Positions 9,785 through 19,642 of a stretch of 64,000 nt of DNA are shown here, piece after piece (position 1 is the stretch's first letter; each line of letters opens with the position of its first letter). The position numbers and the translations under genes are program-made. The stretch lies in NCBI RefSeq assembly GCF_000234665.1, contig NC_018322.1, positions 372,001-436,000 of the forward strand, written 5' to 3'. The notes under the pieces are model-generated. The model was not told where the DNA came from, searched no databases, and was given only the letters and a program-made list of their open reading frames with translations. The DNA comes from Leishmania mexicana MHOM/GT/2001/U1103 (taxonomy: Eukaryota > Euglenozoa > Kinetoplastea > Trypanosomatida > Trypanosomatidae).

Positions 9785-12700
9785 ATGGCATTGCAGAACT
9801 ACAACCTCAGCTGGTCGGACCAGCTCATTGAGCGGGTGGAGACGCACCTCCGCGACGTCCACGGCGCGCTCCTGCAGTACTACGAGAGCCGTGGCTACCC
9901 CACGGAGGTTGAAAGCCGCCACGTGGTGACTGCCGAGGCAGCAGCAGCAGCAGCAGCGGCGGGGACTAGAGACGAAGGAGAGCGCGCCACTGTTGCAGCT
10001 ACTGCGGCCGCTGTCCCGTTGGATGTCGTCAGCCCTGCCGGTAGCTTCTTGCTCCGCACCTGCGTGTACGACACGCCGTTTCCGGATCTGCACGCGCGGC
10101 GCGGCGTCGGCGCTGACTTGGTACTCTCCATCCCTGCCGATCGCTGCACCACTGCGGATTTGAAAAGCGGCCTCTATCTCGAGCGCCGTCAGTCTTTTCT
10201 TGATGAGATCCAGGCCCACTTGCAACAGCTCGTGAGCGGTGCCGCTGCCGACGAGGACAGCGACGAGGACGATGAGGAGGGTCGCAGCGCGTCTTCCCCC
10301 AGTCGCCAGCGCAGCAAGAAGGCAACCCAAGAGGCAAAAAAGAGGCTGCTGAACGTGGCCGCCGCCGCGCGGCTCAGTCGCATGGAGGTGGGCGTGGTGC
10401 CGATTCACGGGTGCTACGCACTGGCAGAAAAGCAAATTCTGCAGCTGCGCTTCCGCCGGCGTCGGGCCGCCGCAGACACCCACGAGACCTTCTTCGTGAA
10501 CCTGCACTTCCGCCCCTCCGTCTTCCCTGGACACACCGTGAACGCGGCGGGAATTCGCAAGCATCCCTACTATAGCTACTGCATCCTGGAAGACTACCTC
10601 ATGCCGCATTATCTGAAGAAGCTGCACGAGGTGTGCATCGCCAGCGCCGGTGTCCGCCGCGCAATCGTCGTGCTCAAGTGCTGGGCTCATCACACCGGTC
10701 TCATGTCCGCCGCTTCGGGGCATCCGGAGGCACTGAACGGGTTCGTCGTTGCTGCCATGGTGTTACGTCTGCTCGAGGAGGGCATCGTGACGGCGGGGAT
10801 GTCTCTGGGCAACATTGTGCGCGCTGTGTGGGTGCAGCTCTCGCGTGGTTTCTTCCTTGGCACACCAGAGAAGGCCGGCGGCAGGGGTGCCCGCCCTGCC
10901 AAAGTGTCGGCGGCGGAGGAAAGGGGCGAGGTGAGCGTGCTGCGCTTCACCGGCGAGCTGCACAACATCCTCTTCCGCACCCCCGCTGACTTCTTCAAGC
11001 ACGTGGTGTGCTCTGCCGCGGAGGAGGCGCTGCAGCACCCGTTCGCCGTCGACGTAGTCGACCGCTTCGCCTTTCAGCCTCTGCCGCTGCGCTACGACGT
11101 GGCCCTCACCGTCCAGCTGAACCAAGCTGCCACGTCTTCTGTGGCGGCGATGGATCGCACTCCAGCTGTCCTCAAGAAGAGCACTCTCTGGCGCGCCCCA
11201 CGCGCCGAGGCGATGCAGGACACGCTGCGAGTGCTGAAGGAAGCACTCGGTGTGCGGTGCAGCTACATCACCGCCTGGCTAACCGATGCAGACCGTCTGC
11301 AGGTTGTGGTGCAGCTGACCAGTGAGGCCGAGGGCCGCAACCGCCTCACCCGCGGTCCACCCATCGAAGACACCAGCGCTGTCGAGCGCTTCAACGCCTT
11401 CTGGGGTGCCGGCGTCACCTCGACGCGCCAATTCAGTGATGGCGCCATCTACCGCTGCGTGCTGTGGACATTTCCGGAGGACGCGGGCACGCACACGACC
11501 GTGGCCCTGTCCGCCTCGACGGTGCTGCGCCGCGTCGTCGAGTTTGCGCTGCGCGTGCACGTCGCACCTGAGGCGACAGTGACGGTGTTGCTTGGCGGCC
11601 TGGATGGATACCTGGCGGAGCGGGTCGGCGGCGAGTGGCGTGACGCGGCCCCGCTGATGCAGCACAGCCTCCTCGAAGCAACCAAGGCGGTGCAGTACAT
11701 GCTGCAGAACCTGCCCCATGGCAGCGTGCCCTGTCGCATCGTCTCCCTTGACGTCATCGCCGCCAGCGAGCGCCACGCCGAGGTGTTCCCGGTTCGCCCG
11801 CATTTGGCTCTCACGTACACGACGGATGACCTTACGGACGCGAGCTTCGCAGGACTGAGCACCGCGCCAACGATCGAGCCAATCCACTGCGTGCTGAGCA
11901 TCGACGACAGCCACAAGATTCCCGACACCATGGAGGCGATAGCAATGATGAAGGGCGCCATTGCTGCCCAGCTGGCCAAGACGCTGCAGGCGCACTACGG
12001 AGAGAAGAGCAACACCGGCACCCAGTCGCAGAAAGCTCGCAGGAAGGCGGCGGAGGGTGCCGGTAGCAGCAGCGACATTGTGCGCAGCCCGATCCGCACC
12101 CAGTGCACCAGCCAGTCTGTCGATATCATTTACCGCGGCTACCTCTTCCGCGTCTACGTCGCCCATTACCGTGAGGTGTCTCTCCTGCGTGCTTTGAAGC
12201 GTGACACGGAGGCGAACGTGCTGGAGATGAAGCTGTACTGGACTGCACAGCATGCCAAGTTCATGCGCACCATCGCGTTTGGACACCATAGCTACTCGCA
12301 CGCGGTGAGGCTGGCGAAGCGGTGGATGAGTGCCATGTATCTCTACGAGTTTGTGCAACCGGAAGCCGTCGAGCTGCTCGTAGCGTACGCGTACCTGCAG
12401 CCGGCGCCGCACACGCCCAAGACACCTGCCGGAGGTTTCCTGCGCTTTGTGCAGCTCCTCGCCACGCATGACTGGTCGACGCCGTTGGTGCTCCCCTTCA
12501 CCGACGACGACAGTGACAAGACCGCCGTGGCAGCAGCGGCGCTGGTGCGCAAGCTTGGCGATCAACAAGGCATGTTCATCGCCACACCGTACGCGCCGGC
12601 CGCGAGCCCGTTCACGGTGCTAACGCCGCGCCCGATGATTATGGGCCGTCTTGTGCAGCTTGCCCAATCGGTGGTGGCCGTGCTGCTGCGCCACCTCGAG

Positions 12701-13621
12701 GGCCACAACACGACAGCTGGTGAGGCGGAGGCGTTCACCTCCAGCCCGTGGGCCTTCGACTTTTCGATGAAGTTCCACCCGCGCCTGCTGCTGCAGCCTG
12801 ACCGGGCCCTCAGCATCGGCGCGGCGGCACTGTCGGTGGCATCGGCGCAGCCCGAAGCGACGCATCTTAACGGGATCGTGTCAGCTTCTAACGAGGCGAA
12901 CGCGCTGGCAGCAGGGGAAGCTGCCGCTGCAGCCAACGCCGTCGTCCGCATCTGGCAACTGGACGAGTTGGACGCGGACACAAACGGGCGGGAGTACATT
13001 AATCAGCTCGTCGAACGTGAGCCGGCGGCGCACGCTGTGCGCATCGTCCGTGCAGCACTCCGTGAGCGTGGTATGATGTTCTACGACGCGCTCGCTCCGT
13101 CCTCCCTCTATGTGGTGAGTGTCAGCGCCGAAGGGCAGGCCGCCAAAAGCCGGCAGCTGCACGACGCCATTCTGCAGGTGGGGCGAGGCGCATTTCTGCC
13201 GGCGCAACCGAGTGCCTTCACTCCTGTCGCGGTGACGGCGCATGACTCCCCCGCTGCTGCACGCATCCAGCTGGAATCCGAGGACGACCACGAGGGCAAC
13301 CACCACCATCACCGTGCCCCCGCGCGGCGTCAGGGCAAGGAGAGCCCTCTGCCGCGCCGCCAAGCCGCCTCGGACACGAAGACCAAGAAGGGCAAGGCGT
13401 CCGTACACCAGCACCCGCTGCAGGACCACAAGCGCAGCCGCAGCAGCAACGACCACTGCAGCCCGGCTGCCGCTTCTGTTGCGGAGGCAGCGCACCCGAA
13501 GAAGGTGAAGAAGGAAACGGCAGACAGGGTTGGCCCTTCCACAGCAACCTCGCCCACGAAAGCGGCAGCAGAAGGGCGCTCTCAGAAAGTCTCCAAGCCC
13601 AAGAAGGCTTCCAAGAAGTGA
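9785..13621 (+). CDS. Nrap/Utp22-family nucleolar protein (SSU processome)
   Basis: A protein of 1278 residues, close to the usual 1100-1250 for the Nrap family plus a tail. The opening helix is followed by 'FLLRTCVYDTPFPDLH' and 'GADLVLSIPADRC', then 'DFLE'-type helices ('LYLERRQSFLDEIQAHL'), the nucleotidyltransferase-like head of Nrap. Further hallmarks are 'RRAIVVLKCWAHHTGLMS' with 'LNGFVVAAMVLRLLEEG', and the repeated poly(A)-polymerase-like halves up to 'SVAEAAHP'. Utp22 (human NOL6) works with Rrp7 in the UTP-C subcomplex of the small-subunit processome, in early 18S rRNA maturation in the nucleolus. Nrap domains are duplicated, catalytically inactive NTase/PAP folds. Residues about 1170-1278 are a Lys/His/Ser-rich basic tail consistent with nucleolar retention. 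An acidic insertion ('DEDSDEDDEEG') lies near residue 155. The assignment is strong. Confidence 0.9.
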   Translation: MALQNYNLSWSDQLIERVETHLRDVHGALLQYYESRGYPTEVESRHVVTAEAAAAAAAAGTRDEGERATVAATAAAVPLDVVSPAGSFLLRTCVYDTPFPDLHARRGVGADLVLSIPADRCTTADLKSGLYLERRQSFLDEIQAHLQQLVSGAAADEDSDEDDEEGRSASSPSRQRSKKATQEAKKRLLNVAAAARLSRMEVGVVPIHGCYALAEKQILQLRFRRRRAAADTHETFFVNLHFRPSVFPGHTVNAAGIRKHPYYSYCILEDYLMPHYLKKLHEVCIASAGVRRAIVVLKCWAHHTGLMSAASGHPEALNGFVVAAMVLRLLEEGIVTAGMSLGNIVRAVWVQLSRGFFLGTPEKAGGRGARPAKVSAAEERGEVSVLRFTGELHNILFRTPADFFKHVVCSAAEEALQHPFAVDVVDRFAFQPLPLRYDVALTVQLNQAATSSVAAMDRTPAVLKKSTLWRAPRAEAMQDTLRVLKEALGVRCSYITAWLTDADRLQVVVQLTSEAEGRNRLTRGPPIEDTSAVERFNAFWGAGVTSTRQFSDGAIYRCVLWTFPEDAGTHTTVALSASTVLRRVVEFALRVHVAPEATVTVLLGGLDGYLAERVGGEWRDAAPLMQHSLLEATKAVQYMLQNLPHGSVPCRIVSLDVIAASERHAEVFPVRPHLALTYTTDDLTDASFAGLSTAPTIEPIHCVLSIDDSHKIPDTMEAIAMMKGAIAAQLAKTLQAHYGEKSNTGTQSQKARRKAAEGAGSSSDIVRSPIRTQCTSQSVDIIYRGYLFRVYVAHYREVSLLRALKRDTEANVLEMKLYWTAQHAKFMRTIAFGHHSYSHAVRLAKRWMSAMYLYEFVQPEAVELLVAYAYLQPAPHTPKTPAGGFLRFVQLLATHDWSTPLVLPFTDDDSDKTAVAAAALVRKLGDQQGMFIATPYAPAASPFTVLTPRPMIMGRLVQLAQSVVAVLLRHLEGHNTTAGEAEAFTSSPWAFDFSMKFHPRLLLQPDRALSIGAAALSVASAQPEATHLNGIVSASNEANALAAGEAAAAANAVVRIWQLDELDADTNGREYINQLVEREPAAHAVRIVRAALRERGMMFYDALAPSSLYVVSVSAEGQAAKSRQLHDAILQVGRGAFLPAQPSAFTPVAVTAHDSPAAARIQLESEDDHEGNHHHHRAPARRQGKESPLPRRQAASDTKTKKGKASVHQHPLQDHKRSRSSNDHCSPAAASVAEAAHPKKVKKETADRVGPSTATSPTKAAAEGRSQKVSKPKKASKK

Positions 13622-14655
13622 CGCGACACATGCGCTCACTCGCATGTGCGTCGCGGTGTTGGTGTTGTCGTTGTGCTGTTGTGTCTTAATCACCACGAAT
13701 AACTGAGCGCATCGCAAGAGAAAGGACTAACGCGTACTAACCCCCTCCCTCCCTCCCTCCCTCGTTGTTTCCTGTCCTTGGGGCTTGCCTCATGGCCTGC
13801 CGTGCGTTTGTTTGAGGCACACGTGCACGTGTGTTTTGTGATCGACGGGGGAAATGGAGAGGAGCTGCCGCGGGGGGCGGGGGGCGAGAGTGAGGCATGG
13901 ACCGCCTCGGATAAGGGTGGGAAGGTCTCTCTCCCGCTGAATAAGCAGCGGGGCTGCAAAGCGCATGCGGGGAAGACGGTGAGCGGGTTGCACGATGGGG
14001 ACGAGCTGCGGTACCTCTCGAGAGGATGTAGTGCGTACTGCCTTGGCAGCCTCCTCCTTGTCCCCCATGCCCCAGGAGAGGGGGGGTATCGCAGCATAAC
14101 ACCTCACGCCTCTTCGCCGTCTCCGGCGTCATTCCCTTCCTCTTCTTAACCTCAGCTGCGCCTACTTTGAACACGGTAACAGCAAAGAAATGGGTGCTCC
14201 AGAGCTGCCGTTGCGGCACGCGTGCGTGAGCATGGGGGGTCTCCTCTTCGTTGTAGAAAAGTGTCTGCCCACTGAGAAGGCTCAGCACGCGCGCGGATGG
14301 AGGCGGGGACTGCTGGGCCTCCCCATATTGTGTCTGTGGGTGTTCCTGCCTACCTCAGCGGCACTTTTTTTTGCTGATGTGACGGATTGCGGGTACTTCA
14401 AAGAGGGCGGATTGGCGGGCATCCTCTCTCCCTTCTTCGGCGTAGGGGGTGCACGCACGGCGGTTGCGGAGCACGCACAACTTGAAAATAAATACATAAA
14501 ACCTGTCGCATGCGCCTCCCCCTCCCCTCCCCCCTCTCCCCCACACAAGCCTCTCGCTCGCTAGCACACGCGCACAAATCCACTCCCGCCTCTCTCCCTC
14601 CTCTTTCTCCTCATACGATGCGCCCACTCACAGCGGTATTCAGACTCTCGGGACG
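13622..14655 (+). other. Intergenic spacer, 1.0 kb
   Basis: Contains a CCCT tandem tract (13741-13763) and pyrimidine tracts at about 14512-14550 and 14586-14612, with AG at 14632-14633 only 23 bases before the next ATG. An open frame at 14190-14564 encodes a hydrophobic peptide but has no recognisable features and mixed codon use; I regard it as chance. Confidence 0.5.
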
Positions 14656-15708
14656 ATGCTTTCGTGGCGTGGCAAAGGGTCACTAGTGCGCCGCGTGGCT
14701 GTAGCAGTGCGCTGCTTCACCGCGACAACATCGCCGTTCCTCTGCGACTCCTCCTCGCGGAGCCACCGCCCTGTGCCTAGTGGTCAGCATCGCGACAGTC
14801 TGCTCTCTCACACGGCATCAACGACTGCACCGGCACCGGCGGCGGTGCTGACGCAGCGAGCGCGTCCTCGTGGCGTTTTGAAACGGGCATCGCTGCTCGA
14901 GCAGCTCCGTGACCGTAATGATGGCGAGAGCGGCATTGCCGACTTGAGCAAGGCGCCAGCCGGCAGTGCCCTCGTAGCGTCTGGCGCAGCAGCGTCGCTG
15001 CCGTATATTAGCTCGTCCGAATTCGTTGGTGTACCCCGCCCAACGCAACAGCAACAAGTGAGGTCGGCATATGGAACGCACAGCGCCGCAGCAGCAGCGC
15101 CTCTGTCCTCGCCCACTGCCTCTGCACAGCTGGAGCGGCAGCAGCAAGCCCTACGCGACGCCTTCACACACGCGCGACAGTACCACAACGTGCGCCTTGC
15201 CAAAGACCCCGGCGTCTACCGCGCAGAGTGCCGGGCTTTCCGCCAGGCCCACCGAGGTCGATCGCCGACGCAGCAAGAGGTGAGCCGTACCGTCGCCGTT
15301 CCGCTGGCGCCGGTCGCCGCGCTCAAGACGCTAGCCCACACGGATGCCAGGCGATCCTCGCTGCACGCCGCGGCCGAGGCCGCCGTGATGCTGCACAACA
15401 CCGTGGTGAAAAATGAGCTCGTGAAGAGCAGCACGCCGCAGCTCGTCCGCTGCCTTCGCTGCTTTCACGTGTACACGGCCCGCCCGCGAACTTTGTGGGG
15501 AGGCGAGGTGGAGCAGAGCGGCATCGAGTACGAAAGGGCACAGAAGGCGCAACGACTTCAGAGGCCTGCACCAGGCAAGCGTGCGAGGAGCGTGGGCCGG
15601 CGTCGACGCGTACATGAAGAGGACCCGACCTGCTGTCCAAAGTGCAGCAGCCCTCGTGCACAGTGGATGATGGAGTATGTGCACCACCACACCCACGAGC
15701 GAGTGTGA
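14656..15708 (+). CDS. Probable mitochondrial protein with C-terminal zinc ribbon
   Basis: A protein of 350 residues. The first 30 residues are rich in Arg, Val, Ser and Ala without acidic residues ('MLSWRGKGSLVRRVAVAVRC'), a typical mitochondrial import signal. The middle is Ala/Gln-rich. The C-terminal 90 residues contain two paired cysteines, C266-x2-C269 and C327-x2-C330, separated by about 57 residues and followed by 'RAQWMMEYVHHH', as in a zinc ribbon with an insertion. I do not recognise a named family. Mitochondrial ribosome or RNA-editing accessory proteins of trypanosomatids often look like this, so that is a reasonable guess but no more. An RNase P/MRP Rpr2-like zinc ribbon is an alternative. 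Confidence 0.65.
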   Translation: MLSWRGKGSLVRRVAVAVRCFTATTSPFLCDSSSRSHRPVPSGQHRDSLLSHTASTTAPAPAAVLTQRARPRGVLKRASLLEQLRDRNDGESGIADLSKAPAGSALVASGAAASLPYISSSEFVGVPRPTQQQQVRSAYGTHSAAAAAPLSSPTASAQLERQQQALRDAFTHARQYHNVRLAKDPGVYRAECRAFRQAHRGRSPTQQEVSRTVAVPLAPVAALKTLAHTDARRSSLHAAAEAAVMLHNTVVKNELVKSSTPQLVRCLRCFHVYTARPRTLWGGEVEQSGIEYERAQKAQRLQRPAPGKRARSVGRRRRVHEEDPTCCPKCSSPRAQWMMEYVHHHTHERV

Positions 15709-16323
15709 GAAAGGCGTACAGCTTTCTCGGTCGCCGCTGTGCGTGGAGGTGTGGGCCTCGCACGCCTTCGTCGTTCTGATTCCCACCCCGTCCCTGTGGC
15801 ACCGGGGGGGACTACAGTCTTCCCCCCTCCCCCGCCTCCTCCTTCCACAACCCCATCTCTCACCCAAAAACATCATAGAGCATAAGATGACGGACGCGAC
15901 AGCAGGACAGTGGGGCGCGACTCGTGCCCGCAAGGGAGCACCCATTGTACTCGCTCCGGCGCACGCACGGCGCGCAGTCCCCTTCCTCTGGTCTGTCGTC
16001 GCACCACCACCATCACCAGTGGGGGGGATATCCTCGGGACGACGCCATTGAAATTCTCGCCCCTGCACCACTCTCCAGCCCCCCTCTCCTCTCCTCATCC
16101 TGCATCACCTTCCGGGCCTCTGTATCCTCTCACGTAGGGCGCCAAACAACAAGCGAAAAAGCCGGAGATACCGGTCACAGGAAACGCAGCGCAGGTGTTA
16201 TAGCCCTGCTATAGTATCGGCACACCACCCTGCCTCAGCGGAGTTTAGTGTGCACACCGGCGGGTGAGGCAGCAGCGCGAGTCCCTCTTCGTGTTGATTG
16301 ATTCCGCTCTCTATCCCTCCGGA
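15709..16323 (+). other. Intergenic spacer
   Basis: Pyrimidine-rich with G runs at 15805-15810 and 16021-16027. The last 250 bases carry the splice signal of the PIG-V gene described separately. No gene seen. Confidence 0.5.
16071..16137 (+). promoter_or_regulatory. Polypyrimidine tract and candidate trans-splice acceptor of the PIG-V gene
   Basis: A C/T-rich run covers about 16071-16134, with the next AG at 16136-16137. This would leave a 5'UTR of about 186 bases to the ATG at 16324. The acceptor is inferred from pattern only. Confidence 0.4.
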
Positions 16324-18381
16324 ATGGCCGTTCTCCGAAGCGGAGTTGTCACCGCAGTGCCCCGCCTCCTGGCCTTCGTGCTGGCGCCCTACACCGAACC
16401 ATCGTTCAATCTTCTGGACTACCTGGGGACTTGCACCGACACGGCGCTCGTCCTCTGCGTCGCCGTCGCACGACTCCTTCTCCTCCTCCTCATGTGGTTC
16501 AGCCGCACTGTCGCTCCGATCGCCTTTGGCGCTCCCGGGGGCACATTCGTCTTCGACACGGGTGAGGAGCTCTACGACGACGCACGCTTCTCGATGGTGC
16601 GCAACTGGGACGGCGTGCACATGTTCTTCATTGCCCACTACAGCTATCTTTATGAGAACCAAATCGCCTTTTTTCCTGGTTTGCCGGCGCTGATCTTCGT
16701 CGTGGAGTACGTTACGCGGCAGCTCGCCCCTGTCCTGCACCGAGTTGCCCCAGTTGCCTTCTATGTGTGCCTGGTGAACATAGCTGCGTCCTGCCTTGTT
16801 GGCGTGGTGTTGCGACGTCTCACCATCCTGACATTTCTGGGGCCCGAAGCGGTGCGATGCACCTGCCGGTGGCGCCTGTCCAAGTTGTCTCCGTCGACCC
16901 CTGAGTTGGGGGAGTCGAGAAAGTATGCGAAGGCGCAACTCGATGTGGCAGCGGAGACGGCAATGCAGAGCACAACAGAGGCGACCGTCTGCTACCGTCT
17001 TATGTGTAGAATGACCGGCACGGTCCTGGATGCGCCTGACATCCATGCCCCCCTCCCCGCAACCGTGGTGGAGGCGAAGGCAGGCGCGCTGCGCCGTCGC
17101 CGCGTGGTGGGTGGGGCAGCGTTGGTGTGGATCATCACACCTGCCATGGTGTTTACGGTCGCCGTGTACACGGAGAGCCTATTTTCTCTAGCCACAATGC
17201 TAGGCGTGTACTTTCTCGCGTGGCATGAGCCGCTGCCGCAGGCTGTGCAGCTGCGTATCGCGTCGTATCTGGCAAGCGTCTCGTCGCCTAGCTCAGCTGC
17301 AAGAGCCGCCGGAAACGCATCGGCATCAGCACGACTTCTCCCCCCTGCCCCTCTCGTTCAGCAGTGGCCCTTGGCGGCAAACGACGGCGGCGACGGTGCC
17401 ACGGCACGCAGTCGCATCCCTGGGATTGCCTCACTCCTGCCGAGCATCACCCCTGGCGCATCCAGGGCGGTCACGGTGAAGTGGGAGCAGCTCTTCCTCA
17501 GCAGCACAGAGGTGGCGGCGGTACTACTGTTCATGCTGGCCGGCACCTTTCGCTCCAATGCATTCACCTGCGCTGGATTTCTTATCTTCCCCCTCTGTGT
17601 GCAGGTGGCTCTGCCGGCGGTGCACAAGGCGCAGGCTTCGGCGGTGCTGGCTGGAGTGTCAGCGCGTACGGTCATGTCTGCGGCCGCAAAGTGTGGTGGC
17701 TCAAGGGGTGGTCGCGCAACCCTGGCTGTGCGCTGCCCCACTCTCCACCCGCCTTTGCAGCGCATGCCGCACCCGCTGCGCATGTGCATTGTGGCGCTGG
17801 AGTGCATGTGCGTGGCGCTGCCATACCTTGTCATGAACTACATGGGATATCAGCGTTTTGTCCTGCGGATGTGGGACGCCAGCGCCAAGAGAGAGATAGG
17901 CAAAGCCTTCTGGCGGCTGTACCCCATGCTGCAGAAGAAGTACTGGGGCGTGAGCCTCTTCTCCGCCTACACGTTCACCAACCTCCCCAACGTGGTGCTG
18001 GCGCTCCCCGTGGCGGTGCTAACCGCATGGTGCCTCCACGCCTACTACTGGGCTCCAGCATGGGCAAACCTCAGAACCGAAACGGCGGCCGCTGCCGAAC
18101 CACGGCGCACGAGGTGGCCGCATTTGTGGATTGCCGCCATACCGCTGGTGAGCTCCTCGAACGTGGTGCACCTGATCGGGTTATTGGCACTGGCGCTGAC
18201 GGTTATGCACGTGCAGGTGACGAATCGCTTTATCACGACAACCCCGGCGCTGTACTGGCTGCTTGGCATGCAGCTTGCATCGAGACCGACGAGCCGCGCG
18301 AGCAAGTTCACGCTGCTGTGGTGCATTCTGTGGGGCATGGCGGGCGGTATTCTCTTTCCGAATCACCTTCCCTGGACCTGA
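16324..18381 (+). CDS. GPI mannosyltransferase 2 (PIG-V family)
   Basis: A multi-pass membrane protein of 685 residues, starting at the first in-frame ATG. PIG-V adds the second mannose to the glycosylphosphatidylinositol precursor from dolichol-phosphate-mannose in the ER lumen. Visible hallmarks are 'NWDGVHMFFIAHYSY' with W95-D96 in the first luminal loop, where PIG-V enzymes keep a catalytic aspartate, followed by 'ENQIAFFPGLPAL' (F116-F117-P118-G119). Later hydrophobic segments include 'VWIITPAMVFTVAVYTESLF' with the family-typical '[ST]ES' after a helix, a helix around 'AAVLLFMLAGTFRSNAF', and 'LPNVVLALPVAVLTAWCLH'. Human PIG-V has 493 residues; the excess is mostly hydrophilic loops (residues about 175-255 and 315-385). 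GPI anchors are central to trypanosomatid surface coats, so the gene is expected to be important. Confidence 0.85.
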   Translation: MAVLRSGVVTAVPRLLAFVLAPYTEPSFNLLDYLGTCTDTALVLCVAVARLLLLLLMWFSRTVAPIAFGAPGGTFVFDTGEELYDDARFSMVRNWDGVHMFFIAHYSYLYENQIAFFPGLPALIFVVEYVTRQLAPVLHRVAPVAFYVCLVNIAASCLVGVVLRRLTILTFLGPEAVRCTCRWRLSKLSPSTPELGESRKYAKAQLDVAAETAMQSTTEATVCYRLMCRMTGTVLDAPDIHAPLPATVVEAKAGALRRRRVVGGAALVWIITPAMVFTVAVYTESLFSLATMLGVYFLAWHEPLPQAVQLRIASYLASVSSPSSAARAAGNASASARLLPPAPLVQQWPLAANDGGDGATARSRIPGIASLLPSITPGASRAVTVKWEQLFLSSTEVAAVLLFMLAGTFRSNAFTCAGFLIFPLCVQVALPAVHKAQASAVLAGVSARTVMSAAAKCGGSRGGRATLAVRCPTLHPPLQRMPHPLRMCIVALECMCVALPYLVMNYMGYQRFVLRMWDASAKREIGKAFWRLYPMLQKKYWGVSLFSAYTFTNLPNVVLALPVAVLTAWCLHAYYWAPAWANLRTETAAAAEPRRTRWPHLWIAAIPLVSSSNVVHLIGLLALALTVMHVQVTNRFITTTPALYWLLGMQLASRPTSRASKFTLLWCILWGMAGGILFPNHLPWT

Positions 18382-19642
18382 CGAAGGCGCACGTGACATG
18401 CGCTCGCACGTGGACTCGTTTTGGCCTCTGCCGTGCTTTCGACTCCGCGCAAGGGCGGAGAGGGGGATCTCTTTCTCTGAGAGAAGGGCGTTCTCCCTCC
18501 CCCCTGCTCTGCCCCTTAGGCGCTGGCCCTGCGCGTGCGTGCGCTGGAGGTAGCAGCGGGGAGGAGGGGAGGGGGGGGAGGGGGACGAACTGCAGAGACG
18601 CGCAGGTTTTGAGTGCTGGAGAACAAGACAGCGGTAGAAATGCACCAGAGCACCGCCATGCAATGCGTGCATGCGTAAGGACTCACGAGAGGATGTGCAA
18701 GTGGAACCAGCTGCGGAGAGTTGTGCTGTCGAAACAACTTTCCTCGCTGAGGAAGCAAGCCCACACTCCACCTTTGGCGGGTGCTTGCGTCTCGGTGCAT
18801 GGGTGTGCTCCTCTTGGATGACCCGCACCGCTGCCACTGAAGCGGCGCTCGTGGTGAGAGAGCGAGAGAAACGCCGTGCCTGGACGAGTTGCCACTCCCT
18901 TCGGTTCTCCCTCCCCCCTTGTGTGTGGGGGGGGTATGTCTCGGTGTCCGTGTGCGCTATCTCCGCGGAGCCTTCGCGCACAACACCACCTCCCCCTTCT
19001 CCATCCGCCCTTTGGTGTGTGTCCTCTTCACAACGTTGTTGCGTCTTGTCGCTGCTTCCCCTCTTCTTTATCCAGGCCTCCCCCCGCCCCCGCCTCGCTC
19101 CACTCCCTTCTCCACTGCCTCGCCATCAACCACATCTCGTGCTGAAAGGCAATCAACGTACACGCAGTACAACAAGCGCGCATGCAGCGTGACACACGCA
19201 CACAGCCACTGCTCCTTCACTGCGCCCTTCCACCGTAAGCATCACTTGCGCTCGCTTCCCTGCCCGTCACCGCTGCGCCCGCCATCTGTCTCACAGGTAC
19301 ACACGCCCACACGCGTCCTCTCGCTATCTGTGGAGAGGGAGAAGGATTGACTCGTTAGCGCATGGACGCCATCATCACCACACATCCTACCCGCCTATCT
19401 CTCCCTTGACGACTGATGGCTGGCCGCTGTCGTCATCATCGCTGACTGTCGCTGTATTCGCCGCTCGGCTTGTGCGCTCTGCCGCTACTTCTGCACGCTC
19501 GGGCACATACACGCACCGCACAACCTCCACCCCCTGTGTGTCTCGCTTGTCGCCAGTGAACCCCTTAGGTGCCATCGTCCACCCACTCCTTCTCTTCTCT
19601 CCTTGTCGTGTGAATGTGGTATCCTTCTGCCTCCGCCTCAGC
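18382..19642 (+). other. Intergenic spacer, 1.26 kb
   Basis: Holds a G-rich purine run around 18559-18583, several CA-rich patches (19195-19203), and pyrimidine-rich sequence at about 18973-19110 and 19580-19640. The frame from about 19406 is open into the next gene but contains no ATG before 19643. No separate gene seen. Confidence 0.5.

Noticed and set aside
11279..12568. Long minus-strand open frame of 429 codons inside the Nrap gene
   Set aside because: A shadow of the GC-rich coding strand. It has no domain, and the + strand frame is clearly conserved Nrap.
14190..14564. Hydrophobic open frame of 124 codons upstream of the zinc-ribbon gene
   Set aside because: Crosses poly-T and pyrimidine tracts belonging to the splice signal, with no convincing signal peptide or family.
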